Shown here: one piece after another, positions 59,669 to 64,000 of the stretch | Layout of the letters: each line of letters starts with the position of its first letter | Position numbering within the stretch: the first letter of the stretch is position 1 | Source: DATAEY01 sp038199035 | GTDB lineage: Bacteria; Actinomycetota; Thermoleophilia; Solirubrobacterales; Solirubrobacteraceae | Length of the DNA stretch: 64,000 nt | Reading direction: 5' to 3' | Assembly (NCBI GenBank): GCA_038199035.1 | Contig: JBBPZM010000061.1 | Coordinates: forward strand, 12,396-76,395 | Program-made: the position numbers and the translations under genes | The notes under the pieces: generated by a model | Told to the model about the DNA's origin: nothing | The model's input: the letters and a program-made list of their open reading frames with translations, nothing else | Databases searched by the model: none

Positions 59669-60526
59669 CTAGGCGAGCTTCTCCAGGCGCTCGGCCAGGC
59701 GGTTCATCCCCCGCGCTCGCGCCGCCTGGGCGCCCGCCTCGAATTCCACCGGCGCGTCCGGGGGCCGCGTCACCTCCACCGGGCGAAGCGCGGCGATCTC
59801 CCGGTAGGCGCGCAACTCGTCGGCGTGCTCGAAGATGGCCTTGCGCACCCCCGGGCGCTCGCGCAGGGCGCCGGCGATCACCGCCTCCAGCGAGCCGTAG
59901 CGGCGCAGGAGGTCGGCTGCGGTCTTGTCGCCGATCCCGCGGGCGCCGGGCAGGCCGTCGGACGGGTCCCCCCGCAGGGCGATGAAGTCGGGCACCGCCT
60001 CGGGCCCCACGCCGTAACGCTCGAGCACCTGCGCCGGACCGACCTCCTCGGGCCCCTTGGAGCCCGTCTTGACGTAGAGCACCGTCACGTCGGGCGACGC
60101 GCACTGGAACATGTCGCGATCGCCGGTCAGGAGCAGGGCATGGCCGCCGGCGCAGGACTCCGCGCTGGCGTACGCGCCCAGGAGATCGTCGGCCTCCAGC
60201 TCGTCGGTGCGAGCCACCTCGAACCCGAAGGCGCCGAAGAAGTCGCCCACGACGGCGAACTGGCCCTCGAGGCCGGGGGGGACCGGAGGGCGATCGGCGT
60301 GGTAGGGCGGGTAGAGCTCGGTGCGGTAGCGCGCGGCCTCGAGCCCGAAGCACAGGACGGTGGCGCGCGGGCGCCGGCGCTCGATCACCCACAGCAGCAG
60401 GTTGGTTGTCCCCAGCAGCGCGTTGACCGGCCGCTTCTCCGCGTCGACGATCGAGTCGGGCAGGGCGAAGAAGGCCCGGTAGAGCAGCGACGGGCCGTCG
60501 ACGACGAGAAGGGGAGCGCTCGCCAC
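59669..60526 (-). CDS. 5'-3' exonuclease (DNA polymerase I N-terminal domain-like)
   Basis: 285 residues. LLVVDGPSLLYRAFFALP is the family start; then ELEADDLLGAYA, LLLTGDRDMFQ and GDPSDGLPGARGIGDKTAAD, the H3TH region; these carry the metal-binding Asp/Glu set. It corresponds to the 5'-nuclease part of Pol I without a polymerase domain, similar in length to Xni/ExoIX. It removes RNA primers or 5' flaps. The gene upstream, 64 bp away and divergent, is maoC-like. Confidence 0.93.
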   Translation of the reverse strand: MASAPLLVVDGPSLLYRAFFALPDSIVDAEKRPVNALLGTTNLLLWVIERRRPRATVLCFGLEAARYRTELYPPYHADRPPVPPGLEGQFAVVGDFFGAFGFEVARTDELEADDLLGAYASAESCAGGHALLLTGDRDMFQCASPDVTVLYVKTGSKGPEEVGPAQVLERYGVGPEAVPDFIALRGDPSDGLPGARGIGDKTAADLLRRYGSLEAVIAGALRERPGVRKAIFEHADELRAYREIAALRPVEVTRPPDAPVEFEAGAQAARARGMNRLAERLEKLA

Positions 60527-60580
60527 CGGTGCAGTATCGCCCCCAGATGACTAGCCTTGCGCCCGCCCGCGGACCCGACC

Positions 60581-60586
60581 AGGAGG
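60581..60586 (+). promoter_or_regulatory. Strong Shine-Dalgarno for the MaoC-like gene
   Basis: AGGAGG, the full anti-16S complement, ends four bases before ATG 60591. It is one of the few perfect sites in the window and fixes the MaoC start. Confidence 0.85.
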
Positions 60587-60590
60587 ATCC

Positions 60591-61049
60591 ATGCTCACGC
60601 TCACCGGACTGGACGAGCTGAAGTCGCACGTCGGCGAGGAGGTCGGCGTCTCGGACTGGCACGAGGTCACCCAGGAGGCGATCAACGAGTTCGCCGACGT
60701 GACCGGCGACCACAACTGGATCCACATCGACACCGAGCGCGCCAAGGAGACCCCGTTCGGCGGCACGATCGCCCACGGCTACTACACCCTGTCGCTGGCG
60801 CCGATGTTCTCCTACGCCATGCTCTCGGTCGAGGGGTTCGCCTTCGGGGTCAACTATGGCCTCAACAAGGTCCGCTTCCCCGCCCCGCTGCCCGTGGGCA
60901 GCAAGGTGCGCATGCGCATGAAGCTGGCCGGAGTGGACGACGTCCCGGGCGGCGCTCAGTTCACCACCGAGCTGACCTTCGAGCGCGAGGACGGGGACAA
61001 GCCGGTGTGCGTGGCGGAGTCGCTGGCGCGGGTCTACACCGGCGGCTGA
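60591..61049 (+). CDS. MaoC-like (R)-specific enoyl-CoA hydratase
   Basis: 152 residues, ATG 60591 behind the AGGAGG site. INEFADVTGDHNWIHIDTER carries the hydratase-2 motif with Asp40 and His45; then GGTIAHGYYTLSL and FGVNYGLNKVRFPAPLPVGS. It hydrates trans-2-enoyl-CoA to (R)-3-hydroxyacyl-CoA, as in PHA or fatty-acid metabolism. No pha genes are nearby. Single-domain hot-dog fold, normal length. Confidence 0.93.
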   Translation: MLTLTGLDELKSHVGEEVGVSDWHEVTQEAINEFADVTGDHNWIHIDTERAKETPFGGTIAHGYYTLSLAPMFSYAMLSVEGFAFGVNYGLNKVRFPAPLPVGSKVRMRMKLAGVDDVPGGAQFTTELTFEREDGDKPVCVAESLARVYTGG

Positions 61050-61060
61050 GCCAAGCGGCT

Positions 61061-61103
61061 GGGCCTCGCGTTTTCGTCGGCATATCGCCAACAAAAACGC
61101 CAA
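61061..61103. repeat. 43-bp palindromic dispersed element, copy 2
   Basis: Second copy of the element at 18898-18940 (36 of 43 bases identical, no gaps). GCGTTTTCGTCGGC pairs with GCCAACAAAAACGC except two C-A positions on the plus strand; these are G-U pairs on the minus strand, so the minus-strand RNA makes a continuous 14-bp stem. It lies 12 bp past the maoC stop and before the convergent SpoIID stop. Confidence 0.6.
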
Positions 61104-61125
61104 GTGCTCACCCCACTGCTGCCCG

Positions 61126-61143
61126 GGGGCCCGGCCGCCCCCG
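61126..61143. terminator. GC hairpin by the SpoIID-type gene stop
   Basis: GGGGGC (61126-61131) and GCCCCC (61138-61143) flank CCGGCC, between convergent maoC-like and SpoIID-like genes. No T-tract follows, so a terminator role is tentative. Confidence 0.3.
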
Positions 61144-61147
61144 CTGC

Positions 61148-62284
61148 TCAGCCCACGACGGCGAAGTACGCCCAGGTGTCGGGCAGGCGCAGCCGCGCGC
61201 GCAGCGTCGACCCCGCCACCGTGGTGTCGCCTCGCGTCCCCACGATCTGCGCGGTGACCACCCGCGGCGAGCGGCCGCGCCGGATCACCCGGATCCCGCG
61301 GAAGCCGCCCTTGACCAGCCCGGTCAGTCGCTTCCCCGCGGTCGCCGGCGCCATGCGGATGGTCCAGCGATGGCGCGGCGAGTCGCTGTCGTAGGGGTCG
61401 CGCACGCTGCGAAGCCAGGGTCGCGGGGCCGCGCCCGCGAACGACCACCGCGCGTCCTCGGTTAGGCCGCCGGAGGTGGAGAAGAAGAACGTCGGCACGG
61501 CCTGGCCGCGGTAGGTGACGGCCTGCCCGGCGGTGGCGCCGACGGCGGCCAGGGTACGCGTCGTCTCCGCGGCCACTCCGCCGTAGACCTGCGAGCGCGT
61601 GTCGGGGTACTGGTCGAACGCCGCGCCGCCCGCGCTGGTCGTGATGGCGTAGGTCCGCGCCGCCACCGCCTGGGCCTCGAGGGCCGCCATCGGCCAGTGC
61701 GAGGAGACCTCGCTGCCGACCACGCCGGCTACGTAGTCGTCGAGCGCGAGCCGGTCGATCGTGTCGACGCCGCCCCGGCCCGAGGGAGCGAGCTCGAGGA
61801 TCCCGCGATAGGCGTGGTCGGACTGGCCGTTGAGGGCGCGACCGTGGAGGTTCACCGGTTGGCCGGCCCTCACCTCGAGCGGGGCGTCCAGCAGCGCGAG
61901 CTTGCGTCCGGCGGCGTTGCGCAGCTCGAGCTGCGCCCCGCGCGCGATCACCTGGTAGGTGACGTGGGCGTCCAGCTTGCGCGGGCCAGCAGCCTGGGCG
62001 CCGCTGAACGAGGCGACCGCCGCGTCGGGCTGGAGAAGGACGCGAACCGGCCGCTGGGGCGACACAGTCCCGAGCCTGGTGCCCGAGTAGTAGTGGCGCA
62101 GGATGGCCTTGTAGCCCACTCCCCGCAGCGCGTAGCCCCGAGCGCCGTACTGGCTCATGCCCACGCCGTGCCCGAAGCCGGCTCCCCGGATGATCAGCAC
62201 GGGTCGCGCCGCCTGGGCCGCCGGGGCGGCGATGAGCGCGAGAAGCGGAGCGAACGCGACGAGAAGGAGCCGGCGCATACGCAT
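61148..62284 (-). CDS. Secreted SpoIID/LytB-domain protein
   Basis: 378 residues from ATG 62284 (ATG 62278, two codons later, is equally good). A signal peptide (RLLLVAFAPLLALIAAPAAQA) leads to IRGAGFGHGVGMSQYGARGY, the SpoIID/LytB repeat, then a beta-rich insert (about 80-170). Next are LALDDYVAGVVGSEVSSHWP, with the catalytic Glu, AALEAQAVAARTYAI, and FSTSGGLTEDARWSF. SpoIID is a peptidoglycan lytic transglycosylase of sporulation and the family is also found in non-sporulating bacteria. Its frame remains open well upstream of the signal peptide, but those residues lie inside the divergent gene. Confidence 0.9.
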   Translation of the reverse strand: MRMRRLLLVAFAPLLALIAAPAAQAARPVLIIRGAGFGHGVGMSQYGARGYALRGVGYKAILRHYYSGTRLGTVSPQRPVRVLLQPDAAVASFSGAQAAGPRKLDAHVTYQVIARGAQLELRNAAGRKLALLDAPLEVRAGQPVNLHGRALNGQSDHAYRGILELAPSGRGGVDTIDRLALDDYVAGVVGSEVSSHWPMAALEAQAVAARTYAITTSAGGAAFDQYPDTRSQVYGGVAAETTRTLAAVGATAGQAVTYRGQAVPTFFFSTSGGLTEDARWSFAGAAPRPWLRSVRDPYDSDSPRHRWTIRMAPATAGKRLTGLVKGGFRGIRVIRRGRSPRVVTAQIVGTRGDTTVAGSTLRARLRLPDTWAYFAVVG

Positions 62285-62339
62285 ACCGGACAAGGTTAGA
62301 AGGGCCAAGTTTCGGTAATAGCCACAAGCGATCATGCCC

Positions 62340-62380
62340 GCGCCCCCCGCGCCCCCCGCGCCCCCCGCGCCCCCCGCGCC
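62340..62380. repeat. Tandem GCGCCCCCC repeat with G-quadruplex potential on the minus strand
   Basis: Four perfect 9-bp units GCGCCCCCC (62340-62375) plus GCGCC. The minus strand thus has four GGGGGG runs three bases apart, the pattern of a stable G-quadruplex. It lies in the 99-bp gap between divergent starts, directly before the GTG of the acetolactate synthase gene. Confidence 0.85.
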
Positions 62381-62383
62381 GAC

Positions 62384-64000
62384 GTGAGCGACGAGCGCCG
62401 CGCGTCCGACGTCTTCGTCCAGTGCCTGGAGGCCGAGGGGGTGCGCTACGTCTTCGGCATCCCGGGGGAGGAGACGCTCGACCTCAACCGCTCGCTGGCC
62501 GACTCGGACGAGATCGAGTTCGTGCCGGTGCGCCACGAGCAGGGCGGCGCCTACATGGCCGACGCCTACGGGCGCCTCACCCGCAGCGCCGGCGTCTGCC
62601 TGGGCACGCTGGGGCCCGGCGCCACCAACCTCATGACCCCGGTGGCGGACGCCTACCTTGACCACTCTCCGCTCGTCGCCCTCACCGGCCAGGGGGACCT
62701 CGGGCGGATGCACAAGGAGTCCCACCAGTACATCGACCTCGTGTCGATGATGCGCCCGATCACTAAGTGGAACGCCCGGGTCAACGCCCCGGCGATGATC
62801 CCCGAGGCCGTGCGCAAGGCGTTCAAGGTCGCCCAGGCCCAGAAGCCGGGGCCCACCCACCTCGAGCTGCCCGAGGACGTCATGGAGGCGCCCTTCGACG
62901 CCCAGCCGCTGCCGGTGCGCAGCGGCTTTCGCCGGCCCGAGCCCTCGGCCGGCGAGATCGAGGAGGCAGCCCGGATCATCTGCGACGCCGACCGTCCGGT
63001 GATCCTCGCCGGCAACGGCGTGGCGCGGGTGGGCGCGGCCAACGCCCTGCGCGACTTCAGCGACACCACCGGCATCCCCGTCGCCGCCACCTTCATGGGC
63101 AAGGGGCTGCTCGACTACGAGGACGACGACTTCCTGGGCACCGTCGGCATGCAGTCGCGCGACTACGCGCTGGCCGGCTTCGAGGAGGCCGACGTTGTCA
63201 TCACCGTGGGCTACGACCTCGTCGAGCACGCCCCCGTCAACTGGAACCCCAAGGCCGACAAGCGCATCGTCTGCATCGACACGGTCTCGATCGACGTGGA
63301 CGAGCACTACATCACCGAGATCGACCTCATCGGCGACCTCGAGGTCATCCTCGGCCGCCTGGCCAAGGAGTGCGGCTCGGCCCCGGGCGACGGAGGCTCG
63401 CGCCGGCTCAACGAGATCGTCATGGCGGCCTTCCACGCTGGCCGCGACGACGACCGCTTCCCGGTCTCCCCGCCGCGCGCCCTGTGGGAGATCCGCAAGG
63501 CGCTGGGGCGTGAGGACATGCTGATCTCCGACGTGGGCATGCACAAGCTGTGGATCGCGCGCATGTTCCCCGCGCACGAGCCCAACACCGTGCTGATCGC
63601 CAACGGGCTGGCCGGGATGGGCGTGGCCCTCCCGAGCGCGATCGGCGCCAAGCTCGTCTATCCGGACCGCAACGTCGTCACCGTCAACGGCGACGGCGGC
63701 TTCCTCATGAACTGCCAGGAGCTCGAGACCGCCAAGCGGATGCGCACCCCGATCGTCAACGTCATCTGGGAGAATCGCCAGTTCGGCTCGATCGTGTGGA
63801 AGCAGGACAAGAAGTTCGGCCGCCACTTCGGCGTCGACTTCACCAACCCCGACTTCGTCCGCCTCGCCGAGGCCTTCGGACTGCCCGCCTGGCGCTGCGG
63901 GTCGGTCGACGACTTCACCGACCACCTGGGACGAGCGCTCACTCTGGACAAGCCGTCACTTATTGTTCTACCGATTGACTATTCGGCCGTCGACGTAAGC
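62384..64000 (+). CDS. Acetolactate synthase large subunit-like ThDP enzyme (partial, 3' end beyond window)
   Basis: 539 codons remain open to the right edge; GTG 62384. ASDVFVQCLEAEGVRYVFGI and VPVRHEQGGAYMADAYGRLT, with the ThDP-activating Glu, open the PYR domain. A central domain with VILAGNGVARVGAANALRDF follows, then the PP domain with NGDGGFLMNCQELETAKRMR and ENRQFGSIVW (GDG to N motif). It joins two pyruvates, or pyruvate and 2-oxobutyrate, into acetohydroxyacids for branched-chain amino acids or acetoin. The catabolic AlsS type is possible; the truncation hides the C-terminus. Only a few bases separate the start from the C-rich repeat, so no Shine-Dalgarno is visible. Confidence 0.9.
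   Translation, partial: MSDERRASDVFVQCLEAEGVRYVFGIPGEETLDLNRSLADSDEIEFVPVRHEQGGAYMADAYGRLTRSAGVCLGTLGPGATNLMTPVADAYLDHSPLVALTGQGDLGRMHKESHQYIDLVSMMRPITKWNARVNAPAMIPEAVRKAFKVAQAQKPGPTHLELPEDVMEAPFDAQPLPVRSGFRRPEPSAGEIEEAARIICDADRPVILAGNGVARVGAANALRDFSDTTGIPVAATFMGKGLLDYEDDDFLGTVGMQSRDYALAGFEEADVVITVGYDLVEHAPVNWNPKADKRIVCIDTVSIDVDEHYITEIDLIGDLEVILGRLAKECGSAPGDGGSRRLNEIVMAAFHAGRDDDRFPVSPPRALWEIRKALGREDMLISDVGMHKLWIARMFPAHEPNTVLIANGLAGMGVALPSAIGAKLVYPDRNVVTVNGDGGFLMNCQELETAKRMRTPIVNVIWENRQFGSIVWKQDKKFGRHFGVDFTNPDFVRLAEAFGLPAWRCGSVDDFTDHLGRALTLDKPSLIVLPIDYSAVDVS

Noticed and set aside
61148..63925. Long N-terminal extension of the SpoIID-type frame into the acetolactate synthase region
   Set aside because: The signal peptide begins at about 62284; upstream residues are antisense to the ThDP enzyme and interrupted by Gly-repeat translation.

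Overview
This is a very GC-rich chromosomal window from a Gram-positive-type bacterium, most likely an actinobacterium. The class Thermoleophilia (Solirubrobacterales or relatives) is my best guess. The evidence is frequent GTG starts, dense ATGA/GTGA stop-start overlaps, a six-gene mce cluster, dipeptide/oligopeptide ABC transporters, a fused CobA-HemD protein, and a small CcmABC(D) system in one gene string with hemA and hemC. I see no phage, integrase, transposase, rRNA operon or CRISPR array. The only RNA gene found is tRNA-Arg(CCT) at 7568-7641, minus strand.

Layout. 1-6.2 kb: the 5' end of a membrane protein, then a PIG-V-like mannosyltransferase, a HAD phosphatase, a CPBP protease, an L,D-transpeptidase, a small membrane protein, pyrE and a lipoprotein. 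6.4-7.5 kb: a decayed multi-frame membrane-protein pseudogene, followed by the tRNA. 7.9-17.7 kb: two convergent peptide-type ABC transporter sets. The plus-strand set (permease, binding protein, permease) has no ATPases; the minus-strand set is complete. 17.8-21.4 kb: an acidic orphan, dtd, an AEC transporter, a GalT-like uridylyltransferase and a GNAT acetyltransferase, all on the minus strand.

21.7-24.7 kb: a 1009-residue SF2 helicase with an Asp/Ala-repeat insertion just before Walker A. 24.9-34.2 kb: six consecutive, translationally coupled Mce proteins with no YrbE permease or MceG ATPase in the window. 42.1-34.2 kb (minus strand): ccmA-ccmB-ccmC-ccmD-like-hemA-hemC-cobA/hemD-SAM hydrolase-birA, which joins heme export to tetrapyrrole synthesis. 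42.1-43.6 kb: a small-protein/nucleotidyltransferase pair that could be a toxin-antitoxin module, and a precorrin-2 dehydrogenase with an N-terminal cysteine cluster.

43.6-53.5 kb: an MpaB-like protein, a cysteine-containing secreted orphan, an aldehyde dehydrogenase homologue lacking its catalytic Cys, rarA, an HD-GYP protein with a degenerate GGDEF domain, an M20 peptidase and a DUF1385 protein. 53.5-61.0 kb: nicotinate phosphoribosyltransferase, a short FtsH, methylmalonyl-CoA epimerase, PAP2, ychF, an M28 peptidase, a 5'-3' exonuclease and a MaoC hydratase. 61.1-64.0 kb: a SpoIID-domain protein divergent from an acetolactate synthase that runs off the window, with a G-rich tandem repeat between them.

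Most of this is ordinary chromosomal housekeeping. The observations most worth a second look are the helicase insertion, the permease-less mce sextet and the hairpin upstream of it, the predicted dead aldehyde dehydrogenase, the nucleotidyltransferase pair, the two-copy 43-bp palindromic element, and the C6/G6 tandem repeat.
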